From an uncultured Nitrospina sp. (GTDB lineage Bacteria > Nitrospinota > Nitrospinia > Nitrospinales > VA-1): a stretch of 64,000 bases of DNA. The notes beneath the pieces are model-generated. The model saw only the letters and a program-made list of their open reading frames with translations, was not told the origin of the DNA and did no database searches. Where the stretch lies: assembly GCA_937891765.1 (NCBI GenBank), contig CALAGQ010000080.1, positions 1 through 64,000 on the forward strand. The letters run 5' to 3'. The translations under genes were made by a program, and so were the position numbers. Shown here piece after piece: positions 54,488-63,468 of this stretch (position 1 is the first letter of the stretch; each line of letters starts with the position of its first letter).

Positions 54488-56251
54488 CTATATGGAATTA
54501 CGAGTCGGGGCGACATCGCCCGCCAAACGCAAATCAACCAGCTTTATTTCAAGCTTTTCTCTGCCGTTCCAGCTGTTGAGATTGAGTTCGTAGACAATAT
54601 CAAAAAGTTCTGTGGCAACATCGACCGACTCAAACACATCGGCGAAACCGAAGCCCACGCCTTCAATCCGACCCTTGCCCTGGCTGGTGCGAAAACGGAC
54701 ATGGGTTTTTTCTTTACCGATCAGCTTCACTTCCTGAAGTTTCACGGCTTGTGACATGAAGCATGGCACCGGATTTTCCGCGCCAAACGGTTCGAGCAAA
54801 GCCATCCGACTATAAAGGGAGAGGTTGATTTCTTCCAGACTCAGCACCGCATCCACCCGCACTTCGGGAATCAGGTCGTCTTCGTTCAAATACCGGTGCC
54901 CCAACTCATTCATAGCAAGGCGGAACGCATCGACTTGATCTTCTTTAATGGTGAGTCCGGCGGCGTAGGCATGACCGCCAAATTGAACAAGGTGCTCGCC
55001 ACAATCGGTGAACGCCTTAAACAGATTGAAGCTGGGGATACTGCGACCCGACCCCTTCCCTTGCCCCGCTTCCAAAGCGATGAGAACCGTCGGTCGGTGA
55101 TATTTATCGACCAAACGGGAAGCGGCGATACCGATCACTCCCGGATGAAAAATTTCTGATGCCAGCACAATCACCCGATCCTTTTGAACATCTATTTCGC
55201 TGCGAAAAAGTGATTCTGCTTCTGCTACGGTTTCTTCCTGAATTTCTTTTCGCTCCGTGTTGGTGAGTTCCAGTTCCAATGCTAGAGCTTTGGCTTCTTT
55301 TAAATTTGTGGCGGTCAACAAATGCAGGCCGCTATCGGCCCGACCCAGTCTGCCAGCGGCGTTGAGTCGAGGCCCCAAACCGAACCCGACCGAACGCGCA
55401 TCGACATTGCCGACAATACCTGCGGTTTCTTTTAGAGCAACCAGCCCGGGCTTTGCAGTGGTGGACAACATTTTGAGTCCATGCAAAGTCAAAATATGAT
55501 TCTCGCCGGTTAACGGCGCGACATCGGCTATGGTACCCAGAGCAAACAAATCCAAATGCCTTTTTAAATTAGGCAGGCGTTCTTTGGACCAGCCTGCCGA
55601 ATGCAAACCGTTTCGCACCGCAATGGCCAACTTGAAGGCCAGACCCACTCCGCTTAAAAACCGATAAGGGTAATCACAGTCGGCACGATGCGGATTGAGC
55701 ACCGCAATGGCCGGGGGCAATCCCTCTTCCCCCACTTGATGATGGTCGGTGACTATAACATCCAATCCGATTTCATTGGCCAGCGTCACCTCTTTCACGC
55801 CGGTGATGCCACAATCGGCGGTGATCATCAGTCCTGCGCCGCCCTCTCGTATCTTACGAATCGCGTCGGAGTTGAGTCCATAACCTTCCGATTGGCGTTC
55901 GGGCAAATAAGCTTTGACCGGACAATTCAGGTCGCGAAAAAAATGCGTGAGAAAAGCGGCGGAGGTCACCCCATCAACATCATAATCGCAGAAAACGGTG
56001 ATGGCCTCTTTTTGTTCCAGAGCCTGAATCACCCTGTCGACCGCTTGTTGCATGCCGTTCATCAAAAACGGATCGTGCAGGCGGGCGAAATCTGCTTCTA
56101 TAAAATCTTTCGCAGACTCTTCCGACGTCACCCCGCGATTAACAAGCAGCGTCGCCATCGCAGTGGGAAGCTTAAGTCCACCCTCCAGGAGAGACACCGT
56201 TTCTGCAGGCGGTTCGGCCAGACACCATTTTTTATTTGATAGAGAAAGCAT
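54488..56251 (-). CDS. recJ: single-stranded-DNA-specific exonuclease RecJ
   Basis: A 587-residue RecJ, the 5'-3' ssDNA exonuclease of recombination and mismatch repair. DHH-phosphoesterase motifs: TVFCDYDVDGVTSAAFLTHF, MITADCGITG, IVTDHHQVGEEGLP and LNPHRADCDYPYRFLSGVGL. The DHHA1 motif is HLVQFGGHAYAAGLTI, preceded by GRSIPSFNLFKAF, with an OB-fold tail. Length matches E. coli RecJ (577). It starts 3 bp after the rnhB stop and is likely the last gene of the translation/RNase H operon. Confidence 0.95.
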   Translation of the reverse strand: MLSLSNKKWCLAEPPAETVSLLEGGLKLPTAMATLLVNRGVTSEESAKDFIEADFARLHDPFLMNGMQQAVDRVIQALEQKEAITVFCDYDVDGVTSAAFLTHFFRDLNCPVKAYLPERQSEGYGLNSDAIRKIREGGAGLMITADCGITGVKEVTLANEIGLDVIVTDHHQVGEEGLPPAIAVLNPHRADCDYPYRFLSGVGLAFKLAIAVRNGLHSAGWSKERLPNLKRHLDLFALGTIADVAPLTGENHILTLHGLKMLSTTAKPGLVALKETAGIVGNVDARSVGFGLGPRLNAAGRLGRADSGLHLLTATNLKEAKALALELELTNTERKEIQEETVAEAESLFRSEIDVQKDRVIVLASEIFHPGVIGIAASRLVDKYHRPTVLIALEAGQGKGSGRSIPSFNLFKAFTDCGEHLVQFGGHAYAAGLTIKEDQVDAFRLAMNELGHRYLNEDDLIPEVRVDAVLSLEEINLSLYSRMALLEPFGAENPVPCFMSQAVKLQEVKLIGKEKTHVRFRTSQGKGRIEGVGFGFADVFESVDVATELFDIVYELNLNSWNGREKLEIKLVDLRLAGDVAPTRNSI

Positions 56252-56254
56252 AAC

Positions 56255-56863
56255 TTAACGAGTAATGTGTTCTGTGACACCTCTGAATGTTCGGCGATGA
56301 ATCGGGCAGGGCCCGTGCTCGGCAATCAAGTCCCGATGCAATTGCGTTCCATAACCTTTATGTCTGGCAAATTCATACTGTGGGTACAGGCGATGATAGT
56401 CTTCCATGATACGATCACGGGTCACTTTGGCCAGGACCGAAGCGGCGGCTATGGAAAAACTTTTTGCATCCCCTTTCACAATCGCCCACTGTTCGATCTG
56501 CGAGTCTATTTTTTGGTTGCCATCAATGAGAAGCAGGTCAGGGTCGGACGATAATTGTTCCACCGCCTGTTTCATCGCCAGCCGCGCCGCCTGAAGAATG
56601 TTGATTTCATCAATCACTTCCGGGTTGACCACAGCCACGCCATGAGCCATCGCCTGTATTTTCGGAAACAGTTCCTCACGTTTTGCAGGAGAAAGTTTTT
56701 TGGAGTCGTCCAGACCTTCAAGAACCGCATTGAGGGGCAAGACCACAGCAGCGGCAACCACCGGCCCCGCTAAAGGACCGCGCCCGGCCTCATCCACCCC
56801 GACCACAAACCGGTATCCCTTGTCACGCGCCTTGGTTTCATAAACCCATAAATCTCGTTCCAT
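56255..56863 (-). CDS. rnhB: ribonuclease HII
   Basis: 202 residues from the start MERDLW at 56863 (a longer MPYALP start at 56881 is possible; starts beyond lie in the R1 repeat). Catalytic acidic residues: VVGVDEAGRGPLAGPVVAAA (Asp-Glu), LLIDGNQ, and AAASVLAKVTRDRIM plus YPQYEFARHKGYGTQLHRDL. It removes RNA primers and single ribonucleotides from DNA. It sits in the rplS-rnhB-recJ order on the minus strand, though the M48 protease gene is inserted on the opposite strand between it and rplS. Confidence 0.94.
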   Translation of the reverse strand: MERDLWVYETKARDKGYRFVVGVDEAGRGPLAGPVVAAAVVLPLNAVLEGLDDSKKLSPAKREELFPKIQAMAHGVAVVNPEVIDEINILQAARLAMKQAVEQLSSDPDLLLIDGNQKIDSQIEQWAIVKGDAKSFSIAAASVLAKVTRDRIMEDYHRLYPQYEFARHKGYGTQLHRDLIAEHGPCPIHRRTFRGVTEHITR

Positions 56864-56907
56864 GGGCAAAGCATAAGGCATTCCCATTATCGACGCAAGC
56901 GGAGAGC

Positions 56908-56976
56908 CTCTGCTGGCAATGAGCAATAACTGACCCTCCTCCTCTCTTGCACCTTGGCCCCACGCCTTGTGGTTGA
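56908..56976. repeat. R1 repeat copy between rnhB and the M48 protease gene
   Basis: TGCTGGCAATGAGCAATAAC followed by CTCCTCCTCTCTTGCACC and TTGGCCCCACGCCTTGTGG. The hairpin module and the AGCAATA module are recognisable but appear in mixed orientation. It overlaps the region just upstream of the rnhB start. Confidence 0.65.
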
Positions 56977-57007
56977 AAATTCTGCCGGGGCCTTCTATAA
57001 TTGATGT

Positions 57008-57883
57008 ATGCCAAAAACAGCAATAATTATTCTTGTGGTTTTTATTTTGACCGCCTGCGCCACCACCCCGGTATCAGACCGGCAGGCCTTGATTCTCATT
57101 CCCCTGTCGCAGGAAATTGCACTCGGCAAGCAGGCTTACAAACAAACTCTTAAAGACCAAAAGGATTCGGAAGATGCACATTTGAATCAGGTACTTCAGC
57201 GTGTGGGAAAGCGCATCACAGAAGTGAGCGATATGCCCAAGCTCGACTGGGAGTTCCGATTGATCGAGTCGAAAGAAAAAAACGCATTCGCCCTGCCAGG
57301 TGGCAAGGTCGCGGTTTATACCGGCATGTTGCGCATCTGTCAAAACGAAGCTGGACTGGCCACCGTATTGAGTCACGAAATCGCTCATGTCATTGCCCGG
57401 CACGGGGCTCAGAGAATGTCGCAACAAATGCTTCTGACTGGAGCCATGATGGGCGCCAGCATCAGCCTGAGAAACAATACCCAACGGAACATTATCATGG
57501 GCGCCTTGGGGCTGGGAGTTTTGTATGGCATCACCCTGCCTTTTAGCAGAGGCGATGAAGGGGAAGCCGACCAGATCGGACTGGTCTATATGTCTAAAGC
57601 GGGATACGATCCGGAAGAGGCAATCCGGTTCTGGCAGCGGTTCAGTCTGGTCAAGGGGGATAAAGCCCCTCCCGAGTGGGCTTCCACCCACCCTACCGAC
57701 AAGACTCGTGTGCAAGGATTGAAGTCCTACCTCTCCCGCGCCAAATATAAATATCAGAATGTCAAACTACAACACGGTCTGGGCGAAACCTTCAACCTGC
57801 CAGCGGAAAAAACGAAGGAGGACGAACCAGAAAAACCGAAACCCGTTCCCGGCGTTTCGGTCGAAACCCTCTCACCCCACTAG
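57008..57883 (+). CDS. M48 family metalloprotease, lipoprotein
   Basis: 291 residues. A lipoprotein signal peptide ends at ILTACAT (C17). The zinc motif is SHEIAHVIARHGAQRMSQ (HExxH near 123), with the third ligand Glu in RGDEGEADQIGLVYMSKAGY. The preceding FRLIESKEKNAFALPGGKVA with YTGML is typical of the LoiP/BepA-type periplasmic M48 proteases. It probably takes part in outer-membrane protein quality control, as the HtrA lipoprotein may do. A short basic/proline-rich tail ends near an R1 repeat. Confidence 0.92.
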   Translation: MPKTAIIILVVFILTACATTPVSDRQALILIPLSQEIALGKQAYKQTLKDQKDSEDAHLNQVLQRVGKRITEVSDMPKLDWEFRLIESKEKNAFALPGGKVAVYTGMLRICQNEAGLATVLSHEIAHVIARHGAQRMSQQMLLTGAMMGASISLRNNTQRNIIMGALGLGVLYGITLPFSRGDEGEADQIGLVYMSKAGYDPEEAIRFWQRFSLVKGDKAPPEWASTHPTDKTRVQGLKSYLSRAKYKYQNVKLQHGLGETFNLPAEKTKEDEPEKPKPVPGVSVETLSPH

Positions 57884-57965
57884 GCACCAGCGTGACGCTG
57901 GACCCAGCTAGCAATAACGTGAATGAGCTGGCAGTTGGCCAGCGGCGGTACTCCGTCGGGAGTTG
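57880..57965. repeat. R1 repeat copy between the M48 protease gene and rplS
   Basis: CACTAGGCACCAGCGTGACG, a CCAGCGTGACGCTGG palindrome, CTAGCAATAACGTG, TTGGCCAGCGGCGGTACTCC. The CTAGCAATA module and a GTACTCC module match other R1 copies. The first CACTAG holds the M48 gene's stop codon. It ends at the rplS stop. Confidence 0.65.
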
Positions 57966-57966
57966 T

Positions 57967-58392
57967 TTAAGCGTTTTTAGCAGCGGCTTTTGCAGCTTTG
58001 GCTTTTTTGCCACGACTCTTGACCCTTTTCGCCTTGGTCTCAGGTCGCGGTGCCTTGAGCTCTTTCAGGCGAGCGGCCTTGCCACGCAGTTCGCGCAGAT
58101 AATAGAGTTTGGCCTGGCGCACTTTGGCACGGCGGACAATCTCAATTTTTTCGACTCTCGGGGAATGGAACGGGAATATGCGTTCCACTCCTACGCCAAA
58201 AGAAATTTTGCGGACCGTCAGGGTCTTTCTAGCCCCGCCGCCACGCATTTTGATGACCACACCTTCGATCATCTGAATACGCTCTTTCTCTCCCTCAACA
58301 ATGCGCATATGCACCTTGACTGTGTCGCCAATATGAACATCGGCAACGTCTTTCTTCATTTCTTTCGCTTCAATCTGGTCTACTAAATTCAT
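57967..58392 (-). CDS. rplS: 50S ribosomal protein L19
   Basis: 141 residues. The core [80 protein letters not shown] and [18 protein letters not shown] is L19. The C-terminal 25 residues form an extra Lys/Ala-rich tail beyond the E. coli length (115). It has a good AAGGAGAG ribosome site. It is downstream of trmD and the SPOUT methyltransferase, the conserved order. Confidence 0.97.
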   Translation of the reverse strand: MNLVDQIEAKEMKKDVADVHIGDTVKVHMRIVEGEKERIQMIEGVVIKMRGGGARKTLTVRKISFGVGVERIFPFHSPRVEKIEIVRRAKVRQAKLYYLRELRGKAARLKELKAPRPETKAKRVKSRGKKAKAAKAAAKNA

Positions 58393-58460
58393 GAACCTCT
58401 CTCCTTGGGTAACTATATTAACTAATTAATGATTTTCTATTTCGGTTAAAAAAATCTTTA

Positions 58461-59036
58461 TCAAGACCTGCCTAACAGGCGGTCCAATATAATCGCTATC
58501 GCTCCTCGTACCGGCAGGTGATTAAACCCGCTATTGCCTTCGATGGGTTCGAGCACATAGTCGGCATTTTTGATCAGGTTTTTTTCCAGCCCCCAGCCGG
58601 TACCAAAAACCAGCAGCACGGGCCCACCGCCTTCACTTAGTTGTTCTCTTAACTTTTTAAATCCAATACTGTTCGGCACCAGTTTGGCCCCAGTGACCAC
58701 GACACGGGGTTTTTCTCCGCATTGTTCCGTCAACTCGTTGACCGCCTCATCCAGGCTTTTTATCACCTTGGTTTTCAGCAGGGCTTCTTTTCGGGTCGGG
58801 TTGTATTCCGCCCCATGCCCTTTCAACCAGTGGCCGACCAACCTCTCGACCAGTTCCTGCTGGGTCTTCAAGGGCGTGACCACATAAAAAGTACCGACCC
58901 CAAACGTCCGACCGACGCGCGAAATATCATGCACATCCAGAGTGGTGACGGATGATACCACCACTTCTCCGACTTTGTTATAGACGGGAAAATGAACCAG
59001 CGCCAGATGAATATTCGAATAGCGCGCCTTATCCAA
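58461..59036 (-). CDS. SPOUT-type RNA methyltransferase (trmD-rplS cluster)
   Basis: 191 residues. The sequence begins IHLALVHFPVYNKVGEVVVS with TTLDVHDISR, continues GTFYVVTPLKTQQELVERL and HWLKGHGAEYNPTRKEAL, and ends with the SPOUT knot region LLVFGTGWGLEKNLIKNADY with GNSGFNHLPVRGAIAIILDR. This matches the 'SAM-dependent RNA methyltransferase' family commonly found between trmD and rplS in several phyla. The RNA target is not known to me. 12 bp after trmD. Confidence 0.85.
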   Translation of the reverse strand: MDKARYSNIHLALVHFPVYNKVGEVVVSSVTTLDVHDISRVGRTFGVGTFYVVTPLKTQQELVERLVGHWLKGHGAEYNPTRKEALLKTKVIKSLDEAVNELTEQCGEKPRVVVTGAKLVPNSIGFKKLREQLSEGGGPVLLVFGTGWGLEKNLIKNADYVLEPIEGNSGFNHLPVRGAIAIILDRLLGRS

Positions 59037-59048
59037 TGCCGACCTGTA

Positions 59049-59747
59049 TCACGCCCGTTTATTTTTTTCGAGCAGGTCGGGCCGAACCTGCGCGGTTTTT
59101 TTTAACGACTGAGCTTTTTGCCAGTCGCGTATTTTTTTCGGGTCGCCGGAGACCAAAATTTCCGGAACCTTGAATCCTTCATAATCCTGTGGCCGGGTGT
59201 ATTGCGGATATTCCAGCAAATCGTTGGAGAAAGATTCTTCCACCACCGATTCGGGATCTCCCAGCACTCCCGGTACCAACCTTGATATGGCCTCAACGAG
59301 AACCATCGCCGGAAGTTCTCCTCCGGTCAAAACATAATCGCCGATGGAAATTTCTTCATCGACATAATGCAGTCGCACCCGATCGTCAATGCCTTCGTAA
59401 CGACCGCAGATCAGAGTCAGGCTTGATAGGCCGGAAAGCTCCCGGGCTTTTTCCTGATCGAAGGGCCGCCCGCCCGGAGATAATAATATCGTTCGGGTGT
59501 CGGGAACTTCCTTCTTAATCGCTGCAATGGCGCGGGCAATGGGCTCGACGTTCATGACCATGCCCACTCCGCCTCCGAAAGGCGTGTCATCCACCTTCTT
59601 GTGCTTATTCAGACTGTAGTCGCGTAAATCATGAACGCGAATATCCAGCAATCCTTCGTCGCGAGCCCGCTGAATAATGCTGTCCCCTAAAGGAGACTCA
59701 AACATCCCCGGAAAAATGCTGACAATGTCAAACCGGAGTGTCGTCAA
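59049..59747 (-). CDS. trmD: tRNA (guanine37-N1)-methyltransferase
   Basis: A 232-residue TrmD, which methylates G37 beside the anticodon and prevents frameshifting. Motifs: FDIVSIFPGMFESPLGDSII, HDLRDYSLNKHKKVDDTPFG with GGVGMVMNVEP, ILLSPGGRPFDQEKARELS, LICGRYEGIDDRV, and the trefoil-knot EISIGDYVLTGGELPAMVLV. Followed by PQYTRPQDYEGFKVPEILVS. It overlaps the rimM end by 20 bp. Confidence 0.97.
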   Translation of the reverse strand: MTTLRFDIVSIFPGMFESPLGDSIIQRARDEGLLDIRVHDLRDYSLNKHKKVDDTPFGGGVGMVMNVEPIARAIAAIKKEVPDTRTILLSPGGRPFDQEKARELSGLSSLTLICGRYEGIDDRVRLHYVDEEISIGDYVLTGGELPAMVLVEAISRLVPGVLGDPESVVEESFSNDLLEYPQYTRPQDYEGFKVPEILVSGDPKKIRDWQKAQSLKKTAQVRPDLLEKNKRA

Positions 59748-60231
59748 TCAAACCCTCGATACGATGAAAAATCAGTTTCCCCTGTTTCAGGTCGATGGAC
59801 TTGACCACCGAATCAATCATAGGGAGCATCCATTCCCGATCCCCGTTTCGCACCACATAGACATCGTTACTCCCTGTCGGGATAATGTCTTCGATGACCC
59901 CATAGGGTCGGCCCTCTTCATCGAAGACCTCAAGTCCTTCAATCTCGAAGCGGTAATACTCGCCTTCCGGCAGAGGCTTAAGATCCGCACGGTTGGTCAG
60001 AACTTCTTTCCCTGTGAAGGATTTTGCCACGTCAATGTCGTCAATTCCCTCTAACTTAATAATGAAAGGAACATTGGCCCCGCGAATCGATTGCACCTTA
60101 AATTCTGTTTCTTCCAGCCGCACGGTCTTTCCGCTCAAAAACTCGACCTCTTCCGGGTCATTCGGATAAAACTTCAACTCCCCTTTCAGGCCGTGGGTGC
60201 GGGCAAGCTTGCCAATCGAAATCCAATCCAT
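59728..60231 (-). CDS. rimM: 16S rRNA processing protein RimM
   Basis: 167 residues: WISIGKLARTHGLKGELKFY at the start, then FIIKLEGIDDIDVAKSFTGK, LPEGEYYRFEIEGLEVFDEE, and the PRC-barrel end DVYVVRNGDREWMLPMIDSV with VKSIDLKQGKLIFH. RimM assists 30S head maturation. It is one base after khpA and overlaps trmD by 20 bp. Confidence 0.95.
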   Translation of the reverse strand: MDWISIGKLARTHGLKGELKFYPNDPEEVEFLSGKTVRLEETEFKVQSIRGANVPFIIKLEGIDDIDVAKSFTGKEVLTNRADLKPLPEGEYYRFEIEGLEVFDEEGRPYGVIEDIIPTGSNDVYVVRNGDREWMLPMIDSVVKSIDLKQGKLIFHRIEGLIDDTPV

Positions 60232-60232
60232 A

Positions 60233-60463
60233 TCACTCGATAATTTCCAGCACAGCTCGTTTTTTTAATTTAGTCGCCGTCGCGTTCAGGATGGTTCGCA
60301 TGGCCCTGGCGGTTTTCCCCTGTTTGCCAATGACCTTCCCCAAATCTTCTTTCGCGACTCTCAACTCCAGCACCGTTGTTTTTTCACCTTCGACTTCCTG
60401 TAAATCCACTTCATCGGGCTTGTCCACCAGCGACTTCGCAATCATCAATATGAGATCTCTCAC
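60233..60463 (-). CDS. khpA: KH-domain RNA-binding protein
   Basis: 76 residues: [40 protein letters not shown] with the KH [11 protein letters not shown] loop, and [20 protein letters not shown]. It is the KhpA/YlqC family, a conserved member between rpsP and rimM. A good ribosome site (GAGGG) precedes the start. Confidence 0.94.
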   Translation of the reverse strand: MRDLILMIAKSLVDKPDEVDLQEVEGEKTTVLELRVAKEDLGKVIGKQGKTARAMRTILNATATKLKKRAVLEIIE

Positions 60464-60567
60464 AATTCCCTCCTAGTCCACAGGAAACGAACTTCAGTAT
60501 GAGGAGGAGCAACTTATGATTCCAGTTCGCTCAATTGTAAGAATCGCGGTTTTGCGAAATGAATGAG

Positions 60568-60813
60568 TTAAGCCCCGACCCCTGCCTTTTTGAAGAGGGT
60601 CCCTACGGTTTTGCTGGGCTTGGCGCCTTTTTTGATCCAAGCCATAGCTTTATCCGCGTCAACCTTACAACCCTCTGCATCGTTCAGAGGATCATAGGTT
60701 CCCAGAATCTCAAGAAATCTACCATCTCTTGGCATTCTGGAGTCCGCCGCAACAATCCGGTAAAAGGGTTTCTTTTTTGCTCCTCGTCGAGTTAATCGAA
60801 TTACAACTGCCAA
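60568..60813 (-). CDS. rpsP: 30S ribosomal protein S16
   Basis: 81 residues: [78 protein letters not shown]. Length and sequence are those of S16. It is second in the ffh-rpsP-khpA-rimM-trmD cluster, 82 bp behind ffh, with a CCTAGGAG-type ribosome site. Confidence 0.97.
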   Translation of the reverse strand: MAVVIRLTRRGAKKKPFYRIVAADSRMPRDGRFLEILGTYDPLNDAEGCKVDADKAMAWIKKGAKPSKTVGTLFKKAGVGA

Positions 60814-60895
60814 TGTACTATCTCCTAGGTTACGGGCTTAGCCCGGTATATTCGCGGTTCAATAAACCGCATTAATAAATCCAATAAAAAATTAT

Positions 60896-62239
60896 TTAAA
60901 ACCGGCCCGGCATACCCCTTCCGCCCATCAGACTGCCGAAGTTCATGCCGCCGCCACGGGCAACTTTTTTCATCATCTTTTGCATTTGCGCAAACTGCTT
61001 CAACAATTTATTAACATCGTTCACCCGGGTACCACTGCCTTGAGCGATCCGCCTCTTTCTGCTGGCATTGATGATGTTATGCTTTTCGCGTTCCCTCGCA
61101 GTCATGGAATTGATGATCGCTTCGACCTGAACAAAAGCGCTGTTATCGATTTTCAAACCTTTGGTCAGTTTTCCAGCACCAGGGATCATCCCCAACAACT
61201 GTTCCATCGACCCCATTTTCTGCACCTGCTTCAACTGGTCGCGAAAATCTTCCAGAGTGAAGGAGTTGGACTTGAGTTTCTTCTGTAATTTTTCCTGTTC
61301 CTCCTGCTCAAAATTTTCTTCCGCCTTTTCGACCAGCGACATGACATCGCCCATGCCGAGAATGCGGGAAACAATCCGGTCAGGATGAAACGGTTCCAAC
61401 GCATCGAGCTTTTCCCCCATTCCTATAAAGCGAATAGGCTTGCCCGTCACCCTCTTGATGGAAAACGCCGCACCACCGCGCGCATCACCGTCCATCTTGG
61501 TGAGAACCACGCCATCAATACCAACGGCGTCATTAAACGTCTTGGCGATATCGGCAGACTGCTGGCCCATCATCGCATCCGCGACAAACAACACCTCGTG
61601 CGGCTGAACCGTTTTCTTGATCTGCTTTAATTCTTCCATCAAGGCATCATCGACCTGCTGACGACCTGCAGTATCGATGATCACCACCTGACTCATTTTG
61701 TTGATGGCTTCATCCAGCGCTTTTTTACAAATTGCTATCGGGTCTTTCTCTTCCCCGGCGTCAAACACCGCCACATCGAGATCCCGTCCTAAAACATGCA
61801 ACTGCTCAATCGCCGCCGGACGGTAAACATCGGCAGGAACGAGAAGACATTTTTTTCCTTTTTCTTTAAACCGCTTGGCCAGTTTACCAACAGTGGTGGT
61901 TTTACCCGACCCCTGAAGTCCCGCCATCAAAATAATGGTCGGCGGCTTTGTAGCCATCGCAATATCGACAAACTCTTCACCGAGCAAATGCGTCAAGTGA
62001 TCGTTGACGATCTTGACCATCTGGTGTCCCGGTGTCAGGCTTTTTAAAACTTCCTGACCGACAGCTTGCACCCGGACTTCGGCAATAAAATCTTTGATGA
62101 CCGGCAGACTGACATCCGCTTCGATCAACGCAACCCGAATTTCGCGCAGGGCCTCATCGACATCGGCTTCCTTGAGAACTCCGCGGCCCTTTAATTTTTT
62201 GTAGATCGCCTCAAGACGATCGGATAAATTATCAAACAT
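60896..62239 (-). CDS. ffh: signal recognition particle protein Ffh
   Basis: 447 residues. N domain with LKGRGVLKEADVDEALREIR; G domain GLQGSGKTTTVGKLAKRFKE, LVPADVYRPAAIEQL, VIIDTAGRQQVDDALMEEL, LTKMDGDARGGAAFSIKRVT; M domain TLEDFRDQLKQVQKMGSMEQ, LLGMIPGAGKL and the RNA/signal-binding end RKRRIAQGSGTRVNDVNKLL with KQFAQMQKMMKKV. With 4.5S RNA it targets membrane proteins. It heads the ribosomal maturation operon. Confidence 0.97.
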   Translation of the reverse strand: MFDNLSDRLEAIYKKLKGRGVLKEADVDEALREIRVALIEADVSLPVIKDFIAEVRVQAVGQEVLKSLTPGHQMVKIVNDHLTHLLGEEFVDIAMATKPPTIILMAGLQGSGKTTTVGKLAKRFKEKGKKCLLVPADVYRPAAIEQLHVLGRDLDVAVFDAGEEKDPIAICKKALDEAINKMSQVVIIDTAGRQQVDDALMEELKQIKKTVQPHEVLFVADAMMGQQSADIAKTFNDAVGIDGVVLTKMDGDARGGAAFSIKRVTGKPIRFIGMGEKLDALEPFHPDRIVSRILGMGDVMSLVEKAEENFEQEEQEKLQKKLKSNSFTLEDFRDQLKQVQKMGSMEQLLGMIPGAGKLTKGLKIDNSAFVQVEAIINSMTAREREKHNIINASRKRRIAQGSGTRVNDVNKLLKQFAQMQKMMKKVARGGGMNFGSLMGGRGMPGRF

Positions 62240-62297
62240 GAAACTGGGCTAAACCCTTTAAATTTAAGGGGACTATCAGGTTTATTGTAAGCCGGGT

Positions 62298-62326
62298 AGT
62301 ATATAATAACAAGCCAGAATGCGCAA
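62298..62326 (-). promoter_or_regulatory. likely promoter of the ffh operon
   Basis: On the minus strand TTGCGC (62326-62321) and TATACT (62303-62298) are separated by exactly 17 bases. Transcription would begin near 62291, about 50 nt before the ffh start. Confidence 0.55.
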
Positions 62327-62383
62327 GGCGATAAGATCGCGGCAAATATAACAAAATCTAACTCGGAAACCTTGGAAAAACCA

Positions 62384-63067
62384 ATGAAATCAGTCATTTT
62401 ACTCAGTGGGGGATTAGACTCCACCACCACCCTCGCCCTGGCCCAAAAGCAGGGATTTGACCTCTACTGCCTGACCTTCGACTACGGCCAGCGCCATAAA
62501 GTGGAACTCGACCGGGCCCGGGACATCGCCAAACACTTTGGCGCGGTTGATCATCAAGTGGTCAAAATCGATTTGCGCCAGTTCGGCGGCTCGGCTTTGA
62601 CCGCCTCCATCGACGTTCCAATCGGACGGAACCAGCAAGAAATGGCGGCGGAAATTCCCATCACCTATGTTCCGGCGCGTAATACTATTTTTCTTTCATT
62701 CTGTCTGGCTTATGCAGAAGTGAAAGAAGCCACTGATATTTTTATCGGCGTCAACGCCGTCGATTACAGCGGCTACCCCGATTGCCGACCCGAGTTTATC
62801 AAAGCGTTTGAAAACCTGGCGAACCTCGCCACCAAAGCCGGGGTGGAAGGAAAAAGTCGATTGAAAATCCACACTCCGCTGATCGAACTAAGCAAAGCTG
62901 AAATCATAAAGAAAGGTTTTGAGTTGGGTGTGGATTATGCCATGACCCACAGTTGTTATGATCCAAAAGAGGGAGGAGTTTCCTGCGGAGTGTGCGATAG
63001 CTGCCAACTACGGCTGAAAGGATTTCAGGAAGCCGGGGTCAAAGACCCTATTAAATACTCCCTTTAA
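62384..63067 (+). CDS. queC: 7-cyano-7-deazaguanine synthase
   Basis: 227 residues from the ATG at 62384 (an in-frame TTG lies 12 bases earlier). The PP-loop is [20 protein letters not shown], followed by [59 protein letters not shown] and the zinc cysteines [20 protein letters not shown]. QueC makes preQ0 from carboxy-deazaguanine for queuosine. It is divergent from ffh and ends in a clear terminator. Confidence 0.96.
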   Translation: MKSVILLSGGLDSTTTLALAQKQGFDLYCLTFDYGQRHKVELDRARDIAKHFGAVDHQVVKIDLRQFGGSALTASIDVPIGRNQQEMAAEIPITYVPARNTIFLSFCLAYAEVKEATDIFIGVNAVDYSGYPDCRPEFIKAFENLANLATKAGVEGKSRLKIHTPLIELSKAEIIKKGFELGVDYAMTHSCYDPKEGGVSCGVCDSCQLRLKGFQEAGVKDPIKYSL

Positions 63068-63075
63068 CTACAGAT

Positions 63076-63104
63076 AAAAAAACCCCTCCATTTGGAGGGG
63101 TTTC
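63076..63104. terminator. rho-independent terminator after queC
   Basis: AACCCCTCC-ATTT-GGAGGGGTT forms a 9-bp stem with a 4-base loop, preceded by an A-run and followed by TTTCAATTT. It may also end the transcript of the small secreted protein gene arriving from the right. Confidence 0.9.
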
Positions 63105-63126
63105 AATTTCCTACAAGCGTTGCGTG

Positions 63127-63468
63127 TTACATTTTGCTGCCTTCTTCTTTGCGTTGATGTTCCATTTCTTTCATTCTCATGGCTTCATCTTTCATGCCGC
63201 TACCTTCTTCCATGGCCTCTTTTTTTTCATGCTCGTATTTGCCGTACTTCTTTTCATAATCTTCTTTGGAATGCCCCATAGCGCCAGCACCCTCTTCTTT
63301 ATATTCATGAGCCATTCCATCGGCTTTGTGACCCATTTCCTCTGCTGCGCCGCCACTGCCTTCTTCATACGCTTTCTTCTCGTGAGATTCACCTTCGTGA
63401 GCGATGGCGGTGGAAGAAAACAACATTCCCATCACTAACAATAGAACCGCGAAAAACATCTTTTTCAT
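63127..63468 (-). CDS. small exported, highly charged protein (Glu/Lys/His/Met-rich)
   Basis: 113 residues from the ATG at 63468, behind a perfect AGGAG ribosome site. The signal peptide is MKKMFFAVLLLVMGMLFSST with cleavage after AIA. The mature part has HEGESHEKK, GHKADGMAHEYKEE, GHSKEDYEKKYGKYEHEKK and EMEHQRKEEGSKM, with six to eight histidines and several Gly-Ala and Met residues. A longer frame upstream begins MLRLSKHL, which is encoded by a common intergenic repeat and is not real. No family recognised; metal binding is a guess from composition. Confidence 0.72.
   Translation of the reverse strand: MKKMFFAVLLLVMGMLFSSTAIAHEGESHEKKAYEEGSGGAAEEMGHKADGMAHEYKEEGAGAMGHSKEDYEKKYGKYEHEKKEAMEEGSGMKDEAMRMKEMEHQRKEEGSKM

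Noticed and set aside
56864-56926. Longer RNase HII starting at a TTG in the R1 repeat
   Set aside because: The extra residues are repeat-encoded and not part of the RNase HII family; the start at 56863 fits the family.
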